Below, piece by piece: positions 43,074 through 51,444 of a stretch of 64,000 bases of DNA (within the stretch, counting starts at the first letter, position 1; the number at the start of each line of letters is the position of its first letter). The stretch covers positions 8,662 to 72,661 of the forward strand of contig JASMDC010000017.1 of NCBI GenBank assembly GCA_030753015.1, given 5' to 3'. The notes below the pieces were generated by a model. That model was not told where the DNA came from and did not search any database. It saw only the letters and a program-made list of their open reading frames with translations. This DNA comes from Candidatus Undinarchaeales archaeon (GTDB lineage Archaea > SpSt-1190 > JASMDC01). The translations under genes were made by a program, and so were the position numbers.

Positions 43074-43899
43074 GGGTCAGCTCATCCTTATCGGCCTGGG
43101 GCTTTACGATGAGCGAAGCCCGTCCCTTGAAGCTCTAGAGACCATGCGCTCCTGCACGACACTGTTCGCTGAATTCTACACGGGTCTCATGGCTGGGCTC
43201 GATCCCACACGTCTTGAAGAGCTCGTGGGTGGACCTATCGAAGTGCTCAGCCGCGAGGAGGTAGAGTCACGGGCGGAGCGGATAATCGAGGCCTCCGCGA
43301 AGGGTGATGTGGGATTCCTGGTCCAAGGGGACCCCATGGTCGCCACGACACATCCTGACCTGAGATTGCGGGCCCATGCGGAGGGTGTCGCTACCCGTGT
43401 TGTGCACGGCGCCTCCATCTACTCGGCAGTTGGAGTGACGGGGCTTCAGCTCGTGCGGTTCGGCAAGGCGGGTTCCGTACCTTTTCCCCATCCCAGCTAC
43501 CTTCCCACTTCGCCGCTCGAGGTGGTCCACCAGAACCTTGAGCGGGACTGCCATACCCTGCTGGTCATGGACATAGTGGCGGACGAGGGACGCTACATGA
43601 CCGCTAACGAGGGCATGGACACTCTCATGACTATGGAACGTCGACTTGCGGAGCGGCGGAGTGGCCCGCTTCCGGACGGTGCTCCTCGGATCGATGGTGA
43701 CTCCCTGATGATAGCCCTGGCCCGGGCCGGATCCCCGGAGCCCGTGGTGCGGGCCGGCCCCCTCCGGACGCTGCAGAGGGAGGACATCGGCCCACCGCCT
43801 CATCTGCTCGTGGTCCCCGCCAAGCTCCATTACATGGAGGCGGCCTACCTCCACGCCTTCGCCGGACTGCCGGCGGAGCTCGTCCCCGATGAGGGGTGA
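43066..43899 (+). CDS. dphB: Diphthine synthase
   Basis: 277 residues. It starts LILIGLGLYDERSPSLEALE, then FLVQGDPMVATTHPDL, HGASIYSAVGVTGLQLVRFGK and LVVPAKLHYMEAAYL, matching DphB/Dph5 along its whole length. It trimethylates the histidine-derived intermediate on elongation factor 2 using S-adenosylmethionine during diphthamide synthesis. Overlaps the upstream zinc-finger mini-gene by eight bases. Confidence 0.96.
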   Translation: MAKGQLILIGLGLYDERSPSLEALETMRSCTTLFAEFYTGLMAGLDPTRLEELVGGPIEVLSREEVESRAERIIEASAKGDVGFLVQGDPMVATTHPDLRLRAHAEGVATRVVHGASIYSAVGVTGLQLVRFGKAGSVPFPHPSYLPTSPLEVVHQNLERDCHTLLVMDIVADEGRYMTANEGMDTLMTMERRLAERRSGPLPDGAPRIDGDSLMIALARAGSPEPVVRAGPLRTLQREDIGPPPHLLVVPAKLHYMEAAYLHAFAGLPAELVPDEG

Positions 43900-43961
43900 G
43901 CCGACGCTCCCGGGCGTTCGATAGATAAAGTATAGTATCCATCCAGTCCAACGGCGGGACC

Positions 43962-44210
43962 ATGGCCCAGGGACAGACGATGAACATGACGTTCTTGCTC
44001 TATCTCGCTGCCTTCCTGCTGTTGCTAAGGGGTGGGTTCTATGATATCGTGGCCGGTTCCCTAGGTATCTTTCATGTCCGTAGTGCTCATCCTCGCAATG
44101 GATCTGTACAGCGTGGTGTTCCTGATCCTACGACAGCGAAGGTCGGATGCACAGGGCCCTACGAAAGAAGGACCACCCGGCTGGCCTCCTGCTCGTCCTT
44201 GATCTCGTAG
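43962..44210 (+). CDS. Small membrane protein, possibly frameshifted
   Basis: A TATA-like AGTATAGTA (about 43928-43936) precedes the ATG. The frame gives one membrane helix (MTFLLYLAAFLLLLRGG) and then, after about residue 37, poor protein-like sequence running into the convergent Taw1 gene. A second frame one base over (44074-44202) starts ATG SVVLILAMDLYSVVFLILRQRR, a further membrane helix. Read together they look like a two-helix protein joined by a frameshift near 44070. Either a sequencing or real frameshift, or two overlapping small genes. Confidence 0.4.
   Translation: MAQGQTMNMTFLLYLAAFLLLLRGGFYDIVAGSLGIFHVRSAHPRNGSVQRGVPDPTTAKVGCTGPYERRTTRLASCSSLIS
44074..44202 (+). CDS. Short hydrophobic frame, likely second half of the preceding gene
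   Basis: 42 residues: one membrane helix followed by a basic stretch (LRQRRSDAQG) as expected for a cytoplasmic stop-transfer. It is in a different frame from 43962, and its tail overlaps the 3' end of the convergent Taw1 gene by about 44 bases, which makes independent coding uncertain. Confidence 0.35.
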   Translation: MSVVLILAMDLYSVVFLILRQRRSDAQGPTKEGPPGWPPARP

Positions 44211-45070
44211 CCGGTCGCTTTCGCGATCCGCTTGGCGAAGTCCTTTACCTCTTGATGGGACGGCATGGCCTCGCGGGGAAGACGTTTGCGGGAAAAACCC
44301 ACATGCATGTATGACTTACACTCGATATAGGTCGGTTCGGCCTTCTTGATGAGCTGGGCGTAGCCCTCGGGATTGGTCATGTTATGTCCCTTGACCAAGG
44401 TGAGCCTGATGACCGTCCTGCAGCGGAACGACGGGAGCTTCTCGAGGCTCTCGTTCAGCCGGTCCCAGGAAGAAGCGTCCATGGGCCTGTCCATGGCAAG
44501 GTACCGTTCACGGTCAGGGGCGTCGAGGGATATGTAGAGCTGGGTCGGTTCCGTGAACGTGGGGAGCCGGTCCGGCCGAGTGCCGTTCGTGACCAGAAAT
44601 GTAGTGATCCCGCGGTTGTGGAACTCGAATATGAGGTCGTCGATCCGGCTGTAGAGTGTGGGCTCGCCCGCAAGTGAGATGGCGGCGTTGCGGGGGCTGA
44701 ACGACTCCTCCAAACGGTCCTTATCGACTTCGTCAAGTCCTTTGAACCCTATGAGCAGCTTGCGCTGGGCGGCTATCGCTCCGTCCACGATGTCCTTGGG
44801 CTCGTCCACATCCTCGTCCATCTCACCCCCCAGTGTGTTCTCCACGGGGCGCCAGCAGAGGAGACATTGGTGGTTGCACCACCCGACCGCAGGGGTCATC
44901 TGGAGGCAGCGGTGGCTCTCGATCCCGTAGAATTTCTGCTTGTAGCACACTCGACCTTCTCGAATCGAGCGTTTCGTCCAGTGGCAGGTCTTGACCGCTG
45001 AGTGCTTGCCGATCACCGCGTAATGGTGCTTGATGAGCAGTTCACGAAGCTCGGGGGTGAGCTCGGGCAT
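44159..45070 (-). CDS. taw1: 4-demethylwyosine synthase (radical SAM, TYW1/Taw1)
   Basis: 303 residues from the ATG at 45070, about 26 bases after a weak TATA; the frame opens at 45202 but its extra Pro/Arg-rich start is unlike the family. The radical SAM cluster motif is WCNHQCLLCW (C-x3-C-x2-C), preceded by the cysteines near KTCHWT and GRVCYKQ that hold the second cluster. ISLAGEPTLYSRI and the YIECKSYMHVGFSR segment are typical. It forms the tricyclic base of wyosine at position 37 of tRNA-Phe from N1-methylguanosine and pyruvate. Confidence 0.95.
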   Translation of the reverse strand: MPELTPELRELLIKHHYAVIGKHSAVKTCHWTKRSIREGRVCYKQKFYGIESHRCLQMTPAVGWCNHQCLLCWRPVENTLGGEMDEDVDEPKDIVDGAIAAQRKLLIGFKGLDEVDKDRLEESFSPRNAAISLAGEPTLYSRIDDLIFEFHNRGITTFLVTNGTRPDRLPTFTEPTQLYISLDAPDRERYLAMDRPMDASSWDRLNESLEKLPSFRCRTVIRLTLVKGHNMTNPEGYAQLIKKAEPTYIECKSYMHVGFSRKRLPREAMPSHQEVKDFAKRIAKATGYEIKDEQEASRVVLLS

Positions 45071-45099
45071 GATATCTTGGGGTGGAGGGCACACTTTTG

Positions 45100-45270
45100 A
45101 ATGTTTGGAAAACTGGGCAGAACAAGGCAGCGGCGAGCGCGTGACCGGCGCCCGCCGCCGCGGGTTGGGAGGGGGAGGGAGCAAAGCTCCCGGACGGACC
45201 ATCGTCGCCTTCCCCTACGGGCGACTCCCCTTCAGCGCGGACTGCCAGCACGCTTTCGGGGGTCCTTGAC
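45100..45270. other. GC-rich, inverted-repeat-rich spacer
   Basis: About 170 bases between taw1 and the GPPGM gene. It holds GGGAGC-AAA-GCTCCC (45177-45191), GTCGCC (45204-45209) pairing with GGCGAC (45220-45225), and GGAC (45239-45242) that could pair with GTCC further on. No recognisable SRP, RNase P or tRNA signature. It could be a structured 3' untranslated region or a small RNA; nothing decides. Confidence 0.3.
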
Positions 45271-45277
45271 ACCTTTT

Positions 45278-46348
45278 TCACTCGTGGATCTTCTGGACCT
45301 GCTCCTTGGCACGGAGGCGTTTCATGTCGCGAACGACATCGGACAGTTCACGCACGTTCTCCGCGATCGTTGGGAAGATCCGCTGGAGCACACGCTGGAG
45401 CGCATTGATCTGGGCGCCCACGCCCTCAAGCTCCTTGCTGTACTCCTCCAAGCGCACGGTGGAGTGCTCCTGCAGTTCCACATAGCGCGACTTGAGCTCG
45501 GCCAGTTCCTCACGGATCTCGGCCATGCTCTCGTGCAGGTCGGTGCGGAAGGACTCGAGATCCTCGATGCGGACTTCAGCTTCCTTCCATTTCTCGTCCA
45601 CGATCTTCTCTACCAAGGCCTCGATATTTCGTCCACCGGGAGCTCCGGGGCCTCCCATGTCGGGTCCCATTCCCGGTGGTCCCATTCCTGGCGGTCCGCC
45701 CATTCCTGGCGGTCCGCCCATTCCTGGTGGCCCCATTCCCGGTGGCCCCATTCCCGGTGGTCCCATTCCTGGTGGTCCCATTCCTGGTGGTCCCATTCCT
45801 GGTGGCCCCATCCCAGGTGGTCCCATTCCTGGTGGCCCCATCCCAGGTGGTCCCATTCCTGGTGGTCCCATGTCCATCCCTGGTGGTCCCATCCCTGGTG
45901 GTCCCATTCCTGGTGGTCCCATGTCCATCCCCGGTGGTCCCATTCCTGGTGGTCCCATCCCTGGTGGCCCCATACCGGGGGGTCCCATTCCTGGCGGACC
46001 CATACCGGGCGGTCCCATATCCATTCCTGGCGGTCCCATCCCCGGCGGTCCCATCCCTGGTGGACCCATACCGGGCGGCCCCATTCCTGGTGGTCCTCCC
46101 GGGGGTCCCATTCCTGGGGGCCCCATCCCTGGTTGCCCCATACCTGGCGGTCCCATTCCTGGTGCTCCTCCCATACCCATTTTCATGTCTGCTTGCTGCA
46201 TTGCAGCTTGGATATCATCAGGTGTGAATCCCTCTTGAGAGAGGTTCTGAAAGATCACGTTGTCGGGCATTCCCTGCGAGCGCATGTTAACGACCTCGTT
46301 GACAGGAGGTCCCTTTTTCCCGAGGAATTTACCCAGAAGCGAGTCCAT
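45278..46348 (-). CDS. Coiled-coil protein with long GPPGM repeat and helical N-terminus
   Basis: 356 residues, starting two bases after the upstream gene. Residues 1-52 include the helical N-terminal motif seen in other proteins here (NMRSQGMPDNVIFQNL, EGFTPDDIQAAM). Residues about 56-230 are roughly thirty GPPGM pentapeptides with a few MDM and QPGM variants; the five-residue period is not collagen's Gly-x-y triplet. The C-terminal 120 residues are a coiled coil (KWKEAEVRIEDLESF, EEYSKELEGVGAQI, VVRDMKRLRAKEQV). Soluble. It is divergent from the pilus ATPase and could be a cytoplasmic accessory protein of that machine, like FlaC/D/E-type coiled-coil proteins, but homology was not shown. Confidence 0.8.
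   Translation of the reverse strand: MDSLLGKFLGKKGPPVNEVVNMRSQGMPDNVIFQNLSQEGFTPDDIQAAMQQADMKMGMGGAPGMGPPGMGQPGMGPPGMGPPGGPPGMGPPGMGPPGMGPPGMGPPGMDMGPPGMGPPGMGPPGMGPPGMGPPGMGPPGMDMGPPGMGPPGMGPPGMDMGPPGMGPPGMGPPGMGPPGMGPPGMGPPGMGPPGMGPPGMGPPGMGPPGMGGPPGMGGPPGMGPPGMGPDMGGPGAPGGRNIEALVEKIVDEKWKEAEVRIEDLESFRTDLHESMAEIREELAELKSRYVELQEHSTVRLEEYSKELEGVGAQINALQRVLQRIFPTIAENVRELSDVVRDMKRLRAKEQVQKIHE
45650..46180 (-). repeat. 15-base tandem repeat region encoding GPPGM
   Basis: Imperfect 15-base units of the type CATTCCTGGTGGTCC repeated about thirty times inside the coding frame, with synonymous variation (CCCGGC, CCTGGT) showing selection on the peptide rather than recent slippage only. Confidence 0.85.
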
Positions 46349-46350
46349 GG

Positions 46351-46764
46351 TTACTTGCGCTCCTCCACGATATTTCTGGCGATTCGCTCAACATCGGCCG
46401 AGGTGAGGATGTTGGCGGGGTTGACGAGGTCGATGAAGCTCTCGAGCTCAAGAAGTTTCCCGCGAGGGGCGAACTTCTGCATCTCGACGCGCATGAGCTT
46501 GAGCTCCTTGATGATGCGACCGATCTGGTCGCGCAATTCTTCAGTGGCGATTGTGACGTTCTTGAGGTGACTGGCCGTCTTTTTGGACTCTTCCATGTAG
46601 TTGTTGTTGAGCATCTCAAGGTCGCCGGAAACCTTCTTGATCCGGTCCTCGAGCATACGGATGCGGCGGCTGTTGGAGATAGCTGTCTTGGACGCCTCGT
46701 TGATGGCGTTCATCAGCTGGGGGTCGGCTCCGCCCCCCATGAACCGGCCCATGTCTAATGGCAC
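46351..46764 (-). CDS. Coiled-coil accessory protein of the pilus-type locus
   Basis: 137 residues from a GTG with a strong ribosome-binding GGAGGT (46774-46779) nine bases upstream; the AT-rich region 46790-46812 holds the TATA. Almost entirely helical: RRIRMLEDRIKKVSGDLEML, EELRDQIGRIIKELKLMRV, then a short C-terminal region (LTSADVERIARNIVEERK). It forms an operon with the GPPGM gene and lies divergent to the secretion ATPase, so an accessory role in pilus assembly is plausible. Confidence 0.75.
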   Translation of the reverse strand: MPLDMGRFMGGGADPQLMNAINEASKTAISNSRRIRMLEDRIKKVSGDLEMLNNNYMEESKKTASHLKNVTIATEELRDQIGRIIKELKLMRVEMQKFAPRGKLLELESFIDLVNPANILTSADVERIARNIVEERK

Positions 46765-46860
46765 TGTGGCTATACCTCCTGCTACTCTTTTACTTTACAT
46801 TACTAATAAAGGTTAGCAGTTTCGATTCCTGGTGCCCGTTCCCGGTGCTTGTAGCCATCC

Positions 46861-46899
46861 TTTATAATACAGGAAGAACACTACTTCTACTAGAGGAGA
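46861..46899 (+). promoter_or_regulatory. TATA box and Shine-Dalgarno of the pilus ATPase gene
   Basis: TTTATAAT at 46861-46868 and GAGGAGA at 46893-46899, five bases or so before the ATG at 46904. A leadered transcript, unlike most neighbours. Confidence 0.65.
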
Positions 46900-46903
46900 G
46901 ACC

Positions 46904-49207
46904 ATGGTTCGTCCGGCGGTGGCCTGCTGCGAGTTCGAGCTCGTGGGCGAGGAGAGCGGTGAGGACACGATCCGCGTGAACTGTGTGGGGTGTCCCTACG
47001 GTTCATCCCTCGAGGACAGCGAGGTCTGCATGCTCAGGACCATGAACAAGCTCTCCCAGGTGCGGACCGCGAGCCGGGTGATCCTGGCCGAGCGTCGGCT
47101 CTATGAGTACGGTCAGAACCAGACCGCCATGCTCAAGGAGATCATTCGTGTTATCGAGCAGATCCGCGCCACGCCCCAGCTCTTCAGCCCGGCGATGATG
47201 GGCACCAACAACATCCGCTGCACTCGGTGCTTCCCGGCGCGCTTCCGCTACATGCAGACCATGGTCACCGACACCCTACGCCGGGACCCGGTCTCCGCCT
47301 ACGTGGACATGCGCAGGACCATCCGACACGAGGAGATGTACGTCAAGAAGGAGGTGGGCGAGTGCCAGGCATGCACGGCCTACTACGTCTCTCGGGTGCT
47401 CAAGGTGGTACTCAACCTGTTTGAGGGCCTTCACCTCATCCGGGGATTGAAGCCCTATCTCGAGGGCCACCGCGAGGGCGACCGGAGCATCTATCAGAAG
47501 GTGCTCAAGCCGGCCATCCGCCCCAACTTCATGCTCACGCGCATGATGGCGGACTTCCCTCAGGATGCAGAGGAGGTGGATAGTTACAAGGTACCGGGCG
47601 ACATCAAGGTCACCATCCTGAAGGTCCCCGGCGCGGTCCGCTTTATTTATCATACAATGCCTCCCGAGCTCAGGCTCTCCGAGGACGAGTTCAGTGTCCT
47701 CGATATGGCCCGGCAGGTATTGGCCGCCCACAATCCCGAGAGCGCCGAGCTGCTGGACCCGGAGCGCATGCGCACCACCTTCCTCGACATATCCAAGGAC
47801 CTCATCAGCGAGTTCGCGCTGCGCGAGCAGATCCAGTTCGACAGGGATCGGTTGGACGTGCTCTCCGAGGTGCTCACCCGCGAGACAACCGGGTACGGTA
47901 TCCTAGAGGTCATGCTCGCCGACGAACGGGCACAGGACCTGTCGGTGAACGCGCCGCCCGGGGAGCTGCCGGTGTTCATCTTTCACGCTGACTTCGAGGA
48001 CATGGAGTCCAACATCATCCCCACACGCGAGGAGGTGGAGAGCTGGGCCGCCCGCATGCGTCTATCGTCCGGCCGCCCCCTGGACCAGGCCAATCCCATT
48101 CTCGACACGTCCATCGAGCTGCCCTTCGCCCGCGCACGTGTGTGCGCAGTCACCCGCTCGTTGTCAGCCTATGGGCTGGCCTTCTCCATTCGGCGTCACC
48201 GGGACAATCCCTGGACCCATCCCCTGTTCATGAAGGTGAAGATGATCAACGCCCTCGGGTGTGGGCTGATGTCCTTCTTCATCGACGGCGCCCGCACCAT
48301 GCTCATATGCGGTACCCGCGGCTCGGGGAAGTCGGCGTTCCTCGGCTCGAACCTAATTGAGATCATGCGGCGTTATCGCATCATCACCATTGAGGACACC
48401 CTGGAGCTGCCTACGGTGTTCATGCGCAAGTTGGGGTTCAACATCCTCTCCATGAAGGTGGGCTCGGCGGTGGGCGGGGCATCCAGCTCCGAGCTGACGC
48501 CCGCTGACGGCATCCGGTCGTCCCTGCGTCTTGGCGACTCGGCCCTCATCCTGGGCGAGGTGCGCTCACTTGAGACGCTCGCACTTTACGAGGCCATGCG
48601 GGTCGGCGCGGCGGCCAACGTGGTGGCGGGGACCATCCACGGCGACAGCCCCTTCGGTGTGTTCGACCGTGTGGTCAACGACCTGGGGGTTCCCAAGACA
48701 TCTTTCAAGGCGACCGACATAATCGTGTTCGTACGCCCCATCCGCTCAGCGGACGGGCTGCACAAGCTTCGGCGCGTCACCGAGATCGTGGAGGTTGGCA
48801 AGGAATGGGTGGACGATCCCGAGCGGGAGAACGCCTTTCATACCCTCATGGAGTACGACACCAAGAAGGATGAGATGATTCCCACCTCCACCCTCATCGA
48901 CGGCGAGTCGGAGGCCATCTCGGCCATATCCGGAACGGTCAAGGAGTGGGTGGGCAACTTCGATGCCGTATGGGCTAACATCGAGATGCGCGCCGAGTAC
49001 AAGCGACGTATTCTCGACTACGTGACCAGGGCGAAGCTGCCACAGCTTCTCGAGGCGCCTTTCGTGGTGAGATGCAACGACATGTTCCACATCCTAGTGG
49101 GCGAGGTGACCGACGAGCTGGGGAGCGCTGTCCCGGACGAGGTGCTCGGACGCTGGACCCTGTGGCTCCGCAAGGCGATCAAGGAGGAGCGGACCCGAAA
49201 GAAGTGA
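46904..49207 (+). CDS. Type II/IV secretion (TadA/VirB11-like) ATPase
   Basis: 767 residues. The C-terminal motor has Walker A CGTRGSGKS (about 468-476), an Asp/His-box region TIEDTLELP, Walker B-like LILGEVRS and the TIHGDSPFGVFDRVV switch seen in archaeal pilus/archaellum ATPases. The N-terminal 200 residues carry CVGC (27-30), CTRC (about 105-108) and CQAC (about 153-156) pairs that could bind zinc or an Fe-S cluster. It powers assembly of type IV pilin-like fibres at the cytoplasmic face. Followed four bases later by the TadC-type gene. Confidence 0.93.
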   Translation: MVRPAVACCEFELVGEESGEDTIRVNCVGCPYGSSLEDSEVCMLRTMNKLSQVRTASRVILAERRLYEYGQNQTAMLKEIIRVIEQIRATPQLFSPAMMGTNNIRCTRCFPARFRYMQTMVTDTLRRDPVSAYVDMRRTIRHEEMYVKKEVGECQACTAYYVSRVLKVVLNLFEGLHLIRGLKPYLEGHREGDRSIYQKVLKPAIRPNFMLTRMMADFPQDAEEVDSYKVPGDIKVTILKVPGAVRFIYHTMPPELRLSEDEFSVLDMARQVLAAHNPESAELLDPERMRTTFLDISKDLISEFALREQIQFDRDRLDVLSEVLTRETTGYGILEVMLADERAQDLSVNAPPGELPVFIFHADFEDMESNIIPTREEVESWAARMRLSSGRPLDQANPILDTSIELPFARARVCAVTRSLSAYGLAFSIRRHRDNPWTHPLFMKVKMINALGCGLMSFFIDGARTMLICGTRGSGKSAFLGSNLIEIMRRYRIITIEDTLELPTVFMRKLGFNILSMKVGSAVGGASSSELTPADGIRSSLRLGDSALILGEVRSLETLALYEAMRVGAAANVVAGTIHGDSPFGVFDRVVNDLGVPKTSFKATDIIVFVRPIRSADGLHKLRRVTEIVEVGKEWVDDPERENAFHTLMEYDTKKDEMIPTSTLIDGESEAISAISGTVKEWVGNFDAVWANIEMRAEYKRRILDYVTRAKLPQLLEAPFVVRCNDMFHILVGEVTDELGSAVPDEVLGRWTLWLRKAIKEERTRKK

Positions 49208-49211
49208 TGCC

Positions 49212-51392
49212 ATGGCGGACCCACCGAAGCCTGAAGGAAGGACCATCGGGGCGGGTTCGTACTCCATCAACATGAACGAGCTCGATCAGGTCTACAACAA
49301 GTACAAGCAAGGTCCCCAGGTCCCTTTGGGCTGGGGCGCTGGTCAGCAGCAGAACACGGGGTTCGAGCGGTCTCGCTCCTTCCAGATCTTCAAGGAGGAG
49401 GAGTCCGTGCACATGGACAATCCCATCGAGAACGCCTACCGGATGGCCGGGCAGTACATCCCCATCGAGGCGCCGCCCGAGATCGCTACCTTCCTCAACA
49501 ACAGCCTGAAGATGTCCGGATTGCGGATCACGGCCAACGACGTCATGGCCCTGGCCATCGGGATCCTTATGGTAACGTTCGTCATCGGGTTCGCCATCAT
49601 CGCCGTGCCCTTCATGTGCAAGGACACGGGCATAGGCACGAAGTGCTACTCTTTGGGCGACCAGTCGGGGCTTGCAGGCATCACCGCGATCATGGCCCCC
49701 ATCGTTTTTGCTATAGCCATCATCCTCTACCCCATGTTCCGCACCACGGTGGCCAAGGTGCATATCGCAGGTACAGCGCCGCTGGCCGTGCTGTATATAG
49801 TCATCTACCTGCGCTCCTCGCCGAGCCTCGAGTCGGCGGTGGCGTTCTCCGCAAAGAACGTGACCGGTCCGCTGGGCGACGAGCTCAAGCATCTCCAGTG
49901 GGGGGTGGCGACGCGCGAGTTCCCTGACACCCAGCAGGCCCTGGTGCAGTTCAGCGAGAAGGTGCAGGACTGGGCGCCGGGCATCTCCGATGCCTTCTAT
50001 CTCATAGCCGGTTCGACCCAGCAGCCTACGCCTGAGAAGCGGGTAGAGATGCTCGATAAAGCGGTCAATGGCGCCCTCACGTCCACCCGCCACACCATGC
50101 AGCAGTTCGGTCGCTCGCTCCAGATGCCCGCCATCGTGGTGAACGCCCTGGGTATCCTGCTACCGGTCATGGGGCTCGTGATGGCCCCCATCGTCACGAT
50201 CATGCTCTCTGACGGCGGAGGTGTGGATATAACCCTCGCTGTGCTCTATAATGTCATCCTACCGGCGATCATCCTGATGATCATCTACGTCCTGGGGAGC
50301 CGTCGTCCGGGCTCGTTCTCCAGTGTCGACGTGTCAAAGCATCCCGACGCCCCCAAGCCGGGCTGCTACAGGCTCTCGATGGGTAGCTCGACCTATGACA
50401 TCCCACTGCTCCCCATCTCACTGCTGATATTTGTCCTGGGCGCGGCCTACAGCGGTGCCTTCCTTATCAACGAGTACGTGCTCGGATCCGGCGCTGACGC
50501 GACCGCGCTCCAGGATGCGACCCGGGCCTTCCAGACCATGCCCATCATCGTATGCTCAGGTTTGGCCATCGGTATCTACGGGATCGGCATGTCCTCGCAG
50601 CGCATGTCCATCCGCAACCACATCAAGGACACTGAGAAGGAGTTCTCCTCGGCCCTATACCAACTTGGGAACATCATGAACCAGGGCCAACCCTTCGAGA
50701 TCGCCGTCACTCGTGCGGGGGAGATCATGTCCACGTCGGTCATGCGGCCGTTCCTGTTGTCCATCGCCCGCAACATCCAGCAGCTGGGCATGCCCTTGCA
50801 CCAGGCCGTGTACGATCCTGAGTACGGCGCCCTGCGATACTGCCCTTCAGACCTGGTGGCCAACGTGCTGGAGATCGTCTTGGATTCCACCAAGCGGGGA
50901 GTGCGCATTGCGGCCACGACCACCATGAACATCGCCACCTACCTGGACAACATCGAGGAGGTGTCCACCGAGATCGAGGGCCTGCTCTCCGAGTCCATGT
51001 CCAGCATGAAGTTCCAGGCCTACCTCCTCGCCCCCGTGGTGTGCGGAATCATCGTCGGGCTCTCGCAGATGATCACGGGTATCCTTGCAGGTGTTGGGCA
51101 GAAGGTGGACGAAGGCGGCCTGGGAGGTCAGATGTCGGGCGGCGGGATGGGTGGTGCCTTCAGCGCCGAGAACGCAGTGCCCCCCGACCGGCTTCAGCTC
51201 ATCGTCGGCATCTACATCGTCCAGCTACTGTCCATCCTCGGCTACTTCTGTGCCCTCCTAGAGAGCGGGCCCAATGACACGGTGGCCATGTACCAGAGCA
51301 TAGGGCAGACGGTGCTCATAGGTACTATTGTGTACAGCTCCGTCTGCATCGTCACCACACTGGTGTTCGCCGGGATGGCCACGTTCGTTTAG
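49212..51392 (+). CDS. TadC-type type II secretion system F membrane platform
   Basis: 726 residues. Several membrane helices fall into two halves: the first around 110-200 with an early cytoplasmic segment (YRMAGQYIPIEAPPEIA), the second after 380, each with a T2SSF-type helical domain; the C-terminal one shows FSSALYQLGNIMNQGQPFE, LGMPLHQAVYD and a helix-rich SESMSSMKFQAYLLAPVVCG. This is the membrane core of archaeal pilus/archaellum machines and partners the ATPase encoded just upstream in the same operon. Confidence 0.9.
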   Translation: MADPPKPEGRTIGAGSYSINMNELDQVYNKYKQGPQVPLGWGAGQQQNTGFERSRSFQIFKEEESVHMDNPIENAYRMAGQYIPIEAPPEIATFLNNSLKMSGLRITANDVMALAIGILMVTFVIGFAIIAVPFMCKDTGIGTKCYSLGDQSGLAGITAIMAPIVFAIAIILYPMFRTTVAKVHIAGTAPLAVLYIVIYLRSSPSLESAVAFSAKNVTGPLGDELKHLQWGVATREFPDTQQALVQFSEKVQDWAPGISDAFYLIAGSTQQPTPEKRVEMLDKAVNGALTSTRHTMQQFGRSLQMPAIVVNALGILLPVMGLVMAPIVTIMLSDGGGVDITLAVLYNVILPAIILMIIYVLGSRRPGSFSSVDVSKHPDAPKPGCYRLSMGSSTYDIPLLPISLLIFVLGAAYSGAFLINEYVLGSGADATALQDATRAFQTMPIIVCSGLAIGIYGIGMSSQRMSIRNHIKDTEKEFSSALYQLGNIMNQGQPFEIAVTRAGEIMSTSVMRPFLLSIARNIQQLGMPLHQAVYDPEYGALRYCPSDLVANVLEIVLDSTKRGVRIAATTTMNIATYLDNIEEVSTEIEGLLSESMSSMKFQAYLLAPVVCGIIVGLSQMITGILAGVGQKVDEGGLGGQMSGGGMGGAFSAENAVPPDRLQLIVGIYIVQLLSILGYFCALLESGPNDTVAMYQSIGQTVLIGTIVYSSVCIVTTLVFAGMATFV

Positions 51393-51410
51393 GGCGGCCT
51401 CGGCGCAGGA

Positions 51411-51418
51411 TTTATATA
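51411..51418 (+). promoter_or_regulatory. TATA-like box of pilin module copy B
   Basis: TTTATATA about 30 bases before the ATG at 51445; it gives the exported protein/pilin pair its own promoter after the ATPase-TadC operon and rules out the longer start at 51328. Confidence 0.65.
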
Positions 51419-51444
51419 TTGCACGCGCCTCCTCTTCTATCGAG

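Noticed and set aside
45071-45202. N-terminal extension of Taw1
   Set aside because: Pro/Arg-rich, absent from the family and upstream of the likely transcription start.
45650-46180. Regular 15-base repeats resembling a CRISPR array
   Set aside because: Units are contiguous without spacers, vary synonymously and encode GPPGM in an intact frame.
45492-46238. Plus-strand frame with GPIPG repeats and the overlapping 489-residue Trp/Ser-rich frame
   Set aside because: Antisense shadows of the GPPGM coding repeats; no promoter, and the minus frame has a coherent N-terminus and coiled coil.
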